Assembly (NCBI RefSeq): GCF_965221685.1
Contig: NZ_OZ244907.1
Strand: one strand, 5' to 3'
DNA: 64,000 nt
Source: Palauibacter sp022826685
Lineage (GTDB): Bacteria; Gemmatimonadota; Gemmatimonadetes; Palauibacterales; Palauibacteraceae
The notes under the pieces are model-generated. The model did not search any database and was not told the origin of the DNA. It worked only from the letters and a program-made list of their open reading frames with translations. Below are positions 51,755-61,062 of this stretch, in pieces. The number at the start of each line of letters is the position of its first letter. The first letter of the stretch is position 1. Made by a program: the position numbers and the translations under genes.

Positions 51755-54700
51755 TTAGTTCAGCGTGTAGGTCAGCCCCACCTTGAGGCGCCGTCCCTTC
51801 GGATCGTGCGTGAAGCCGTCGTACGAGGTCTCCCAGTTGACGAGGGGCGGAGGCGTTCCCAGCAGGTTGAACCCCGTGACGAAGCCATCGATTTGGTCGG
51901 TGACCTTCATCATCAAGGTCGCGTCCAGTGTGCCGAAGGAACCGATCACGCGATGATCCTCGTCGGCGGAGTCCGGATCGTCGTAGGAGGAGATGTAGTA
52001 GAAGTTGCCCATGGCCGTGAAACGCTCCGTGTGGAACCCGACGGAAGCGCTCCACTTCCACTGCGGAAGAGGCCACGCGATGGGGTTGTTGCGATTGAGC
52101 AGTCCGGCACCGCTGGTCGCCGCCTGCAGCTCCACCCCTCCTCGCGTGAGCGCCATGACGTCGTACTTGTGCGTGTAGGTGCCGTCGATCCCGAACGACA
52201 TCTCCGCGCTCCCGACCGGCTGGCGCGTCGACACGCTCCAGTCCAGGCCGGATGTCTCCATGCCCGGCCAGTTCACGAGGTCGATCCGGATGCGTTCGAT
52301 GAGAGCCGCGTCGCACGTTCCCGTCCCCCATCCGTCGGGACACTTGATGAACTCCCTCACGGCCTCACGGCTCGCGCCGCCCTCGTCGTAGAGCCTCGTG
52401 ACGGCCGTATAGGGAACGACGTTGATGATGTCCCTGAAGTCATACGTCCAGTAGTCGAACGTCGCCTGCGTACGACTCGGGAAGTGGAAGAAGACGAGGC
52501 CCACGTTGCCCGTGGTGGCCCGTTCCGGCACCAGATCCTGGCTCCCGTACGTGTCCACCGCCTTGTAGACGTCCGTCTCCCACACGTATTCGAGAGCCGT
52601 GATCTTGTCCGTGTTGACATCATCGACGGACGGGACGCGGAACGTCGATTGGAGGGATGCCCGCGCCGAAAGTTGATAGTCGCCGGAGTCCATCAACCGG
52701 ACGGCGAGGGCCGCCTTCGGGTCGAAACTGCTGGCAACATCGTGGAACTCGTAGTTGGCGGCGAACTGGAGATCCAGCCGGTCGCCGAGGTTCAGCGGCA
52801 ACTCACCGTAGAACCGGTGGACGGTCTGTGAACTCGCGTAGGGGAAATACCCGGTCGTGAACGTGAACGGCCCCGCCTGGTCGAGGCAGCTCTGGTCGCC
52901 CGGCACCTGGCAGGGGGTGAGACGCTGGTTCCCCGGGTCGTTGGGTTGGCCGGTCACATCGAACCAGCGGAACTGGTAGCCGAACGCGTAGCCGATCGCG
53001 TCGGTCAGCGAGTTGGTGAACGTGGCCTCGGCCGTGAGAAGCTCGGCGGTACTGAAGAGGTCCACCTCCTCGTTAATCCAGTCGATGAGCGCGGGCGAGT
53101 TCGCGACCGCGGGATCGTAGCCCGGATTGTCCGCGTTGGTGTACGTCGTGCCCGGCTGCTGCGCGCGAAGGATCGCGTTGCTGAACGGATTGTAGAACAT
53201 GCAGTTCCCCTGGCCAGCCACGGCGCCGCCCGTGTTTCCGAGGCTCATCCCGGCTGCCGACGCGGGGTCGACAACGACGTCGACTCCGCAGTCGGGTCCA
53301 CCGAAACCGCGAAAGGCCAGGTATTTGCGGTAGGCGTACTCCGCCGGCTGGTTCACGTTGCCCGCCGCCCGGGAGTAGCCGATGGCCACGTCCACCTCGC
53401 CCGTCTCGCCAATGTGATGGTCCAGCGAAGCCGCGATCCTCTGCGTACGCGATGACCGCGTCAGAGTCCGCCCGGGACCGCTGTTGCCAACCAGCCGCCC
53501 GAAGAAGAACCAGTCGTCCTCGAGGCATGCCGCCTCCGTGGCAAAGCCGGCCGCGGCCGCATTCGAGCTGCAGAACGCCTGCCTGCCCGGATTCTCGGGC
53601 ATGACGACCTGAAGGCCGTCGTACAGCGATGTCGGCGGGAAGGAGGGGGTAGTGTACCAGTTGGGGATGGCGGCCTCCGACCACAGCCCCTCGACGTGGA
53701 CGGAGGTGTTCTCGCTCAACTCGCTGTTCAGCTCGCCGAACAGCCGCGCGTGCCACTGGTTTTCGATCAGGTTGTCCCACGGCCCGTATCGGAACCGGCA
53801 GGTGACGCCGGCGTGCGTTCCGCCGAGACCCTCGCAGCCCGGATCCACGAACAGGCGGGCGTCGCCCTGGCTGTCCCCGTAGTGGGAGCGGATGAGCGCG
53901 CTGATGAATTCGCCGGGAGTCTCGGTGCCGGTCAGCGTCGGCCGCAGAAAAGCCCCGGGGTTCCCGTAGTAGGACCAGCCGCCGCCGCCCGGCCCGGGGT
54001 ACGGGCGCAGCACCCAGTCGCGCTCCTCGGCCTTCAGCTCCCGGCGCATGGCCCAATCGGCCGACAGGACGGCGTTGGTTCCGTCGCCCAGGCTCGTGCC
54101 CCAGATGGCGCCCACATTCGTGTCGCCGGCGCCACTGAAGTAGTCGTGCGAAGCCGATAGCTCGAATCCCTGGAAATCTCTTCGGGTCACAAAGTTGGCC
54201 ACGCCGGCCACGGCGTCGGAGCCGTAGATGGCCGAGGCGCCCTCCTTCAGGACTTCGATGCGGTCGAGCGCGATGGAGGGGAAGGCGTTGATGTCCACGA
54301 ACCGGCCGCCGGGAAGTCTGGCCGGTGTGTACACTTGGCGGCGGCCGTTCAAGAGCGTCAGCGTTCGCGAGGCGCCCAGGCCTCGCAGATTGACGTTGGT
54401 TGCGGTCTCCGGAACGAGCGTCCCGCTTTGGTTGTACCAGCCGTTGCGCTCGCCGATCATGCCGTGGGCGGCGCCCAGTTTCTTGAAGAAGTCCACTGGT
54501 TGCGGCGCGCCCTGCTCCTGTAGCGATTCGCGGTCTGTCACGTCGACCGCGTAGGGCAGGTTCTCCGGCGGTGCCGAAAAGTGCGACCCGGTCATCACGG
54601 CCGTCAGCTCCTCCAACACGATGGTTCGCTGGGAAGCCAGCTGCATGTCGACGTTCGTGCGCTCCCCGGCCCGAACAACCACGCCCGAACTCACTCCCTC

Positions 54701-54979
54701 GATGAAGCCAGGAAGGATGAAGCGGAGCGAGTACGTGCCCGGCGGGAGGCCGGTGAGCGTGTACTCGCCCTGCGCGGACGTCGTCGCCGTGCGCGATTCG
54801 TCGCCGAGAGGCGCCCCCGTTGCCGTGACCGTCACGGTGGGCATCGCGAGGCCCTCCTCATTGGTCACGGTCCCGCCGATGGCGCCTTCCTGCGCGAGGG
54901 CGGCCGTCGGCGATGCAAGTGCAAGAGCGGTAGCGAGGGTGACTCTGAGCATGCTCGTTCTCTCGATCTTCATGGTCAT
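51755..54979 (-). CDS. TonB-dependent receptor with CarboxypepD-regulatory N-domain
   Basis: 1074 residues. Signal peptide ends at TAALAQEG. Then a carboxypeptidase-regulatory-like beta domain (GGTVTNEEGLAMPTV to LPPGTYSLRF), a plug domain (TSMLR region to LNGRRQVYTPARLPGG, GSDAVAGVANFVTRRD) and a beta-barrel ending with an aromatic/LTYTLN-type C-terminus. It imports a ligand across the outer membrane using TonB energy. It starts at 54979 with ATGA overlap with the upstream lipoprotein amidase, so receptor and amidase are made together. Ligand unknown; an amide or peptide whose product the amidase processes is plausible. Tyr/Trp-rich barrel strands are of OAR-like type. Confidence 0.93.
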   Translation of the reverse strand: MTMKIERTSMLRVTLATALALASPTAALAQEGAIGGTVTNEEGLAMPTVTVTATGAPLGDESRTATTSAQGEYTLTGLPPGTYSLRFILPGFIEGVSSGVVVRAGERTNVDMQLASQRTIVLEELTAVMTGSHFSAPPENLPYAVDVTDRESLQEQGAPQPVDFFKKLGAAHGMIGERNGWYNQSGTLVPETATNVNLRGLGASRTLTLLNGRRQVYTPARLPGGRFVDINAFPSIALDRIEVLKEGASAIYGSDAVAGVANFVTRRDFQGFELSASHDYFSGAGDTNVGAIWGTSLGDGTNAVLSADWAMRRELKAEERDWVLRPYPGPGGGGWSYYGNPGAFLRPTLTGTETPGEFISALIRSHYGDSQGDARLFVDPGCEGLGGTHAGVTCRFRYGPWDNLIENQWHARLFGELNSELSENTSVHVEGLWSEAAIPNWYTTPSFPPTSLYDGLQVVMPENPGRQAFCSSNAAAAGFATEAACLEDDWFFFGRLVGNSGPGRTLTRSSRTQRIAASLDHHIGETGEVDVAIGYSRAAGNVNQPAEYAYRKYLAFRGFGGPDCGVDVVVDPASAAGMSLGNTGGAVAGQGNCMFYNPFSNAILRAQQPGTTYTNADNPGYDPAVANSPALIDWINEEVDLFSTAELLTAEATFTNSLTDAIGYAFGYQFRWFDVTGQPNDPGNQRLTPCQVPGDQSCLDQAGPFTFTTGYFPYASSQTVHRFYGELPLNLGDRLDLQFAANYEFHDVASSFDPKAALAVRLMDSGDYQLSARASLQSTFRVPSVDDVNTDKITALEYVWETDVYKAVDTYGSQDLVPERATTGNVGLVFFHFPSRTQATFDYWTYDFRDIINVVPYTAVTRLYDEGGASREAVREFIKCPDGWGTGTCDAALIERIRIDLVNWPGMETSGLDWSVSTRQPVGSAEMSFGIDGTYTHKYDVMALTRGGVELQAATSGAGLLNRNNPIAWPLPQWKWSASVGFHTERFTAMGNFYYISSYDDPDSADEDHRVIGSFGTLDATLMMKVTDQIDGFVTGFNLLGTPPPLVNWETSYDGFTHDPKGRRLKVGLTYTLN

Positions 54980-56613
54980 CGCATCTCCGGGAAACCGTCC
55001 GGGGGACGGCGGTGTCGTGTCGCCTGTTCGTATCCGTACGCGAGCCGGAAGAGAAGCCCTTCGTCGTACGGCCGGGCAAGAATCTGCAGTCCCGCCGGAA
55101 GCTTGCCGTAAGTGTACCCCATCGGGACCGTGATCGCGGGCATCCCGGTGGCGGGAGCCACGCGCTGGCTGTTGTCGCCGCAGTATTCCTCGTCCCCCCT
55201 GTCGATAGGGGCGGGGACGCAGAGCCACGACGGGTAAAGGATCGCGTCCACGCGTTCGTCATCCATCGTTTCCACCAGGTTCGCCAGGTAGGCCTGACGG
55301 CCCTCGTTCTCCGCGTAGTCCGGGCACGGCTCGTCCCATTCGGACGGATGTACGTCGAGCGGGGCTCCCTCGTTCCGCCGCAACGACGCCTGCGCGTAGT
55401 CGGAGTATCGTCCGTCCTCCAGCACCTCCAGGACGTCGGTCATCGGCGCCGCCGGGCCCAGCGACCGCAGGTAGACCCACATGTCGTAGCGGAAGCGGCG
55501 GCAGAACATCCCCTCCCGCCCCAGTTCCGCCGCGACGTCGAACTCGAAGGGGTCCACGATCTCGGCTCCGAGCGCCGCCAGGTCGTCGATGGCCGCCTCG
55601 AAGAGTGCGAGAATCTCCCCATCGGTCTCCTCCGGATCCGCCAGCGCGCGCAGGACGCCGATCCTCACGCCCCGCGCCCCGTCCGCGTCCAGGAAGGCCG
55701 TGTAGTCCCCTTCCGCGCGTCCGCGTCCGGCTTCCGTGTACGGATCCGCGGGGTCGTAGCCAGCCACGACATTGAACACGCGCGCGACGTCCTCCACGGT
55801 CCGACCCATCGGACCCGCGATATCGCGGTCGAAGGAGAGGGGGATGACCCCGTCGCGGCTCGTGAGGCCGATGGTCGAACGGATCCCGACCAGGGCGAGG
55901 TGGGAACTGGGGCCGCGGATCGAGTTGCCCGTGTCGCTGCCCAACCCGATGACGCCGAACGAGGCGGCGACCCCCGAGGCCGTTCCCCCGCTGGATCCGG
56001 CCGGGACGCGGTCGAGGGCGTAGGCGTTGCGCGTCGTGTCGAAGGAGGAACTGACGGACTGACGCGGACTGAACGCCCATTCCGCCATGTTCGTCTTGGC
56101 GATCACGATCGCGTCCGCCTCGCGGATCTTCCGCACCATGAAGGCGTCGTCGGGCGGAAGGTTCTCCGCGAGCGCGATGGACCCTCCGGTCGTGACCATG
56201 TCGTGCGTGTCGAAGTTGTCCTTGACCAGCATCGGGACGCAGAAGAGCGGTCCCATCGTCTCGCCGGCGGCCAGCGCCGCGTCGAGCCGGTCCGCCCGTT
56301 CGAGAGCCCGGGGGTTGAGCACGGTGATCGCGTTGATCGCGTCTTCGTGGGCCGCGATCCGGGCGAGGTGCTGCTCCACGACCGCGCGGCAGGTCGTCGT
56401 CCCGTCGCGGATCGCCGCCTGCACGTCGCCGATCGTCGCCTCTACGACTTCGAAGGCCGCGCCGGCTTCGGCGCCGGATTCCGACGTGCACGCGACCCAC
56501 CCCATCGCGAGCGCAACGACCAGTAACGCCGGGATCGAGCGGTGCTTCCGCCGGACGCCTTCAGCGTTCCCGAGACGCCAGGACGTCTCGGGTGCGTTGC
56601 TCCTCGGTTGCAT
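54976..56613 (-). CDS. Lipoprotein amidase (amidase signature family)
   Basis: 545 residues. An N-terminal basic region and a hydrophobic stretch end at GWVAC-TSE, a lipobox, so it is probably tethered in the periplasm. Catalytic triad of the AS family: Lys in MLVKDNFDT, Ser in GSSGGTASG and in DTGNSIRGPSSH. The Gly-Gly-Ser of many members is Gly-Asn-Ser here, as in some Gln/eukaryotic-type amidases. It hydrolyses a linear amide. It overlaps the TonB receptor by four bases and is immediately upstream, suggesting it acts on an imported amide. Starting ATG 56613. Confidence 0.9.
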   Translation of the reverse strand: MQPRSNAPETSWRLGNAEGVRRKHRSIPALLVVALAMGWVACTSESGAEAGAAFEVVEATIGDVQAAIRDGTTTCRAVVEQHLARIAAHEDAINAITVLNPRALERADRLDAALAAGETMGPLFCVPMLVKDNFDTHDMVTTGGSIALAENLPPDDAFMVRKIREADAIVIAKTNMAEWAFSPRQSVSSSFDTTRNAYALDRVPAGSSGGTASGVAASFGVIGLGSDTGNSIRGPSSHLALVGIRSTIGLTSRDGVIPLSFDRDIAGPMGRTVEDVARVFNVVAGYDPADPYTEAGRGRAEGDYTAFLDADGARGVRIGVLRALADPEETDGEILALFEAAIDDLAALGAEIVDPFEFDVAAELGREGMFCRRFRYDMWVYLRSLGPAAPMTDVLEVLEDGRYSDYAQASLRRNEGAPLDVHPSEWDEPCPDYAENEGRQAYLANLVETMDDERVDAILYPSWLCVPAPIDRGDEEYCGDNSQRVAPATGMPAITVPMGYTYGKLPAGLQILARPYDEGLLFRLAYGYEQATRHRRPPDGFPEMR

Positions 56614-56673
56614 ACATCTAAACTTGCCACATCGTACCGATATGCCAAGCGCCGGAACCGCGAGGTGTCGCCG

Positions 56674-57882
56674 ATGAAGCGGAGAATCGAGACCGCCCTC
56701 TTCACCCGTCGAGATTTTGTGCGCGCCGCCGGCGCGGGATCCGCCGCGGCCTGGCTCGCCGCCTGCGGCCCCGCGGGAGACGCGGGGTCATCGGCGGACG
56801 CCGAAGCCGCCATCGCCTCCCGCGGGGAGCGGCCGCCCCGCTGGGCGAAGGATCCATCGCCCTTCATCCAGCGCACCCTGAATCTCGAAACGCGGCTCGA
56901 ACTCGTCGACGGATTCATCACGCCGAACGAGTTGTTCTTCGTCCGAAACCATTCGCCCACGCCGGCGATCGATCCGGAGGGCTACTCGCTTCGGGTAGAG
57001 GGGGATGGGGCCGGGACCGAGCTGCGGCTCGACCTGTCCACCCTCGAGTCGCTGCCGCAGCATACGATCACCGCCTACCTGGAGTGCGCCGGCAACTGGC
57101 GAGGTCTTTATCCCGAACTCACGGGCACCCGGGCGAGCGGCGGCCAGTGGACGACCGGAGCCGTGGGGTGCGCGGAGTGGTCGGGGCCGTCGCTCGCGAC
57201 GGTGCTCGACCTGGCCGGCGTGCGGCCGGAAACGGTCGATGTGAATCTCGTGGGGCTGGACGGCTCCGGATTCGAGCGCGCCATGCCGCTCGCGAAGGCG
57301 CGGGATCCCGACACCATCATCGCGCTGCGCATGAACGGCGAGCCGCTTCCCGCGGATCACGGATTCCCGGCGCGGTCCGTCGTTCCCGGATGGTCGGGGT
57401 CCAGCAGCATCAAGTGGCTGGGATCCATACAGCTCTCCACCGAGCGGGTGTGGAACTCGAACAACACATCATCCTACGTCCTCATCGGCGACGAGTGGCC
57501 GGCGGAGGAGCATGCGCCCGCTCAAGGGGCGGTGATCACGGAACTCGTCGTGAAGAGTGCGCTGGCCCTTCCGAGGCCCGCGCAGCTGGCGCCGGGGTCC
57601 CACGTCCTCCACGGGTTCGCGCACGCGCCGGCGGGACCGGTATCCGCCGTCGAATGGAGTCCGGACGGCGGAGCGACGTGGATGGAGGCCGAAATCGTGG
57701 ATCCGATTCTGCCCCTCGCGTGGCAGCGCTTCGAGTTCGAGTGGGGCGCGACCCCGGGGGCACACACGCTGGCCACCCGCGCGACGGACGCGGCGGGGAA
57801 TACGCAGCCGGACGAGCCCCTGATGAACGAAAAGGGCTACCTGCTGAACGTCCCGCTCCCGCACCCCGTGCAGGTGGAATGA
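56674..57882 (+). CDS. Tat-exported sulfite-oxidase-like molybdopterin protein (lipoprotein)
   Basis: 402 residues. Twin-arginine signal TRRDFVRAAGAGSAAAWLAAC with a final lipobox-like LAAC, so Tat-dependent and possibly lipid-anchored. The oxidoreductase Mo-binding domain (about 70-270) has the Mo-ligand Cys in YLECAGNWRG, DHGFPARSVVPGW and SSIKWLGSI; a Mo-cofactor dimerisation domain follows (about 290-400). Oxidises sulfite or another small substrate, or is an MsrP-like reductase. The ATG at 56674 follows GAGGTG. A second family member is at 58340. Confidence 0.9.
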   Translation: MKRRIETALFTRRDFVRAAGAGSAAAWLAACGPAGDAGSSADAEAAIASRGERPPRWAKDPSPFIQRTLNLETRLELVDGFITPNELFFVRNHSPTPAIDPEGYSLRVEGDGAGTELRLDLSTLESLPQHTITAYLECAGNWRGLYPELTGTRASGGQWTTGAVGCAEWSGPSLATVLDLAGVRPETVDVNLVGLDGSGFERAMPLAKARDPDTIIALRMNGEPLPADHGFPARSVVPGWSGSSSIKWLGSIQLSTERVWNSNNTSSYVLIGDEWPAEEHAPAQGAVITELVVKSALALPRPAQLAPGSHVLHGFAHAPAGPVSAVEWSPDGGATWMEAEIVDPILPLAWQRFEFEWGATPGAHTLATRATDAAGNTQPDEPLMNEKGYLLNVPLPHPVQVE

Positions 57883-57921
57883 AGCGACCCCGGACGGCGC
57901 GCTGACGGAGGCCGGATCGCC

Positions 57922-58302
57922 GTGCTGTACCGGTTGCTCGCGGACCTCGTCCTCATCGTCCACCTGCTCTTCATCGCGTTCGTCGTCGCCGGCGGGTTCG
58001 CGGCGATCCGCTGGCCGAGGCTCGCGTGGGCGCACGTGCCCTGCTTCGTGTGGGGGGCGCTGATCGAGTTCGCGGGCTGGATCTGCCCCCTCACGCCGCT
58101 GGAGGTGAGGCTCCGGATCGCGAGCGGCCAGGCCGGTTACTCCGGCGGCTTCATCGAACGTTACCTGCTACCGGTCATCTATCCCGGCGCGCTCAACCGG
58201 GAGATCCAGATCTGGCTCGGGATGTCCGTGCTGGCGCTGAACGCCGTGGCGTACGCATGGCTCCTGCGCCGACTGCGCCGGCGCGCCCGAAGCGTTCGCT
58301 GA
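57922..58302 (+). CDS. DUF2784 family small membrane protein
   Basis: 126 residues, four hydrophobic helices; the family motif is clear (VLIVHLLFIAFVVAGG, CPLTPLE, GGFIERYLLPVIYP). Function unknown. GTG start at 57922. On the same strand as and 39 bases after the sulfite-oxidase-like gene, and convergent with the second one. Its place between two periplasmic molybdoproteins suggests a membrane partner such as a redox subunit, but no heme or quinone ligands are evident. Confidence 0.88.
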   Translation: MLYRLLADLVLIVHLLFIAFVVAGGFAAIRWPRLAWAHVPCFVWGALIEFAGWICPLTPLEVRLRIASGQAGYSGGFIERYLLPVIYPGALNREIQIWLGMSVLALNAVAYAWLLRRLRRRARSVR

Positions 58303-58339
58303 GCCGCGGCCCCCGCTCGCGAGCCGGGGGAGGGGACGG

Positions 58340-59500
58340 TCAGTCGATCACGACGTTCCGGTGGAGCTGTCCGTTGCTCTCCCAGTACGTCCGCTTGTTC
58401 ACGAGCATCGGGTCGTCCGCCGCCGGCTGGACGTTGCCGTCCGCGTCGATCGCCCGCGAGACGATCGCGTGCCGACCCGGCGTGGCGTCCCAGTCCATGC
58501 GCCAGAACGTCCATGTGTACGGGTCGCCCTGGCCTTCGCCCAGCGTCGCCGCCTGCCACGGCCCCTCGTCCACGCGGACCTCGACGCCGGCGATGTCCGC
58601 GCCCCAGGCCGCCCCGTGGATCGCATAGCCGTCGCCGTTGCGCGTGACCTTCGCGGGGACGGAGTTGATGTTGACGCGCCCCACCGAGGTCTCCGTCCAC
58701 ACCGTCTCGCCGTCGCGCTCCTCCGCCCGCAGGGTCACGTAGTCGCGGGCCATGAACTTGCCCATGAAGCGGCGGTCGCGGAGTTCGATCCGCGTGACCC
58801 ACTTCACGTTCGCGATGCCGTACCAGCCGGGGGCGATGACCCGCAGCGGGAATCCGTGTTCAGTCGGCAGCGGCTCGCCGTTCACCTCGTACGCGAGGAT
58901 GATGTCCGGATTCATCGCGTCCTCGAGCGACAGGCTGCGGGCGAAGTTCTGCGTCACCGTGTTGCCCCGGATCTCCTCCTCGCCTTCGTCCGCCCCGAAG
59001 AAAACGACCTCGATTCCGTCCTCCTGAACGCCGGCCTCCGTGAGGACATCGGCGAGCCGGGCCCCCGCCCAGCGCGCGTTGTGGACGCCGCCGATGAACG
59101 AGGGACGCCCGCGGTTCCCGGAGCACTCCAGCGTGAACACGACCTCCTGGCGGGGCCGCGCCCTCAGCTCGGCGAGGTTGAACGTCCGCGGCCGATCGAC
59201 GAGTCCGCCGATCTCGAGACTCCAGTCGCTCTCCGCGATGACCGGTAACCCGTAGTGCCCCACGCGGAACATCTGACTGACCGGCGTGATCCAGGAATCC
59301 AGCTCTTCCCAGTTCAGGATGTTCATCCGCTCCGTCAATCCGGGGTGCGGCCGCTGAACCCACGGGATCACGGCCTCCTGATCGAACCCGGCGAGCCAGC
59401 CGCGGAAGATGTCCGTCGGCAGGACCGCGAGACCGGCGGCCGCCGCGCCGCCCTGGATCAGCACCTGTCGTCGTGGAATCGGATTTCGATGGCTCATCAT
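58340..59500 (-). CDS. Second Tat-exported sulfite-oxidase-like molybdopterin protein
   Basis: 386 residues. Twin-arginine signal PRRQVLIQGGAAAAGLAVL. Mo-ligand Cys in FTLECSGNRGRP, family region EHGFPLRVIAPGWYGIANVKWV, and a C-terminal dimerisation domain with DGPWQAAT-like strands. Distinct in sequence from the copy at 56674 but with the same fold. Two ATGs at 59500/59497 precede SHRN; GAGG lies about six bases upstream of 59500. Convergent with the DUF2784 gene. Substrate unknown. Confidence 0.9.
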   Translation of the reverse strand: MMSHRNPIPRRQVLIQGGAAAAGLAVLPTDIFRGWLAGFDQEAVIPWVQRPHPGLTERMNILNWEELDSWITPVSQMFRVGHYGLPVIAESDWSLEIGGLVDRPRTFNLAELRARPRQEVVFTLECSGNRGRPSFIGGVHNARWAGARLADVLTEAGVQEDGIEVVFFGADEGEEEIRGNTVTQNFARSLSLEDAMNPDIILAYEVNGEPLPTEHGFPLRVIAPGWYGIANVKWVTRIELRDRRFMGKFMARDYVTLRAEERDGETVWTETSVGRVNINSVPAKVTRNGDGYAIHGAAWGADIAGVEVRVDEGPWQAATLGEGQGDPYTWTFWRMDWDATPGRHAIVSRAIDADGNVQPAADDPMLVNKRTYWESNGQLHRNVVID

Positions 59501-59585
59501 GTCAGACCTCGCCTTCGGGGATCGGATGTTGCAAGCTCGGGTCGGATCACGCGTCGGAGCAAGACGTCGGCCGCAACGGCGCCTC

Positions 59586-61044
59586 TCAGCGAGCGGGTCT
59601 CCACGCGGACTCCTCCGAGGCATCCGCGGGCCCGATCCTGCCCTCCGCCATCGCGAGCAGCTCTTCCGGCGAATGAAGGCGTCCCCGCGCGAAGACGAAC
59701 CAGACGTCGCGGGCGGCCCGGACATCCTCCAGCGGGTTCCCCCGCACGATCACGAGGTCCGCGATCTTCCCTTCCTCGATGCTGCCGAGTTCGTCATCGA
59801 GGCCCATCGCGCGCGCCGAATTGAGGGTCGCGATCCGGAACACGTCCGCGGGCGGGACGCCGGCACGCGCGAACGCGAGGAGTTCGCGGTGTACGGCGAA
59901 CGGCGACCAGTACCCCCCCCCAGCTCGGGAGGTCCGTGCCGAGCGTGATGAGGTCGCGTCCACCGCTGTCGTAGAACGCCTTCAGCGTCCGGCGCTTGAT
60001 CGGCGACATCTTCGCGAACGACTCGTTCACGGGGCGGGGTGGCCGGGCTTCGACGATCTCCCGCATGTACGGCGTCAGGAAGCGAAGTTCGTCCGTCCAG
60101 TACTCCGTCATCTCCGGGTCGTGCGGACCCCAGTACCCGTAGATGGAGAGCGTGGCGTCGAAGTACACGCCGCGGTCCACGTAGAGGTCGATGATGTCGC
60201 GGAGCGCGTCCCCCTCGAAATCGTCGAACTCCTGCAGCGAAGCGTAGGCCGAGCGGTCGGCCGGCATCATGTCGCCCCCGAGGAAGTGCTCGACGCGGTC
60301 GATGCCCATGAGGATCGCGTCGCGGGGGTTCACCGTGTTCCCGAACCCGGAATCGAGGTGGGCGGTGACGGTGAGTCCGTGCTCGTGCGCCTGTTCGATG
60401 AGCACGGAGAGCTGCTCCGGCCCGGCCCCCTTCGCCTTGAAGCCGGCCGTGCCCTGCGCCGCCCAGTGGTCCACCTCGCGGCGGATCGAATCGGGCGTCA
60501 TGGCGTCGTCGTCCCAGCCCCGCCGCCAGGATCCGAAGTAGGGGCCCGAGTTGAGGAGCCGGGGACCGCTGCGCTCGCCGCGCTCGATCGCGAGCCGCAA
60601 CTCCCGCATGCGGACCGGATCCAGCTCGCCGGCCGGGAAGGTTGTCGTCACGCCGTTGGCGAGGAAGAGTTCGGGATAGGCGGCCGTCTCATCGACCCGG
60701 CCATCGCCGAACAGGTCCACCGCGTAGTGAGCGTGCAGATCGAAGAGCCCCGGAAGGATCGTCGCTTCCCGGTCGAGGTCGATCGTAATCGTCACGGTGG
60801 CGTCATCCGCCGGAGGGCCGATGGAGACGATCCGCCCGTCGCGAATCGTGATGCCCTCGTTCTCGACGAGCGTGCCGGTATGCACGTCCAGCCAGTGTCC
60901 GCCCGTGACCACGTAGGTCGCGTTCTCATCCACGAGATCGACGAGGTCCATTACGACCCCCTCGCACCCGGCAACCGTCCCCGCCGCAAGCAGCCCGAAG
61001 AAGCAAGGCATCGAACGCCACCACCGTCGTTTCGCCACGCTCAT
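59586..61044 (-). pseudogene. Lipoprotein amidohydrolase interrupted by a frameshift in a G9 tract
   Basis: Two overlapping frames make one amidohydrolase. The first part (61044 to about 59921) begins with a lipobox signal (AAGTVAGC), has H-x-H in FDLHAHY, late motifs to LGTDLPSWGG, then leaves the fold. The second frame (59963-59586) resumes with GYWSPFAVHRELLAF, FRIATLNSARAMGL and IADLVIVRGNPL. The junction is a run of nine G on the coding strand (59913-59921, nine C on the plus strand); eight would restore a ~485-residue protein. Either a sequencing/assembly error, a phase-variable gene or a young pseudogene. Everything else in the gene looks intact. Confidence 0.85.
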
Positions 61045-61062
61045 TGACGGCTGCTCCTTGTG

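Noticed and set aside
59586..61044. Two separate adjacent amidohydrolase genes
   Set aside because: Neither half is complete, and the parts join exactly at a homopolymer; one broken gene is simpler.
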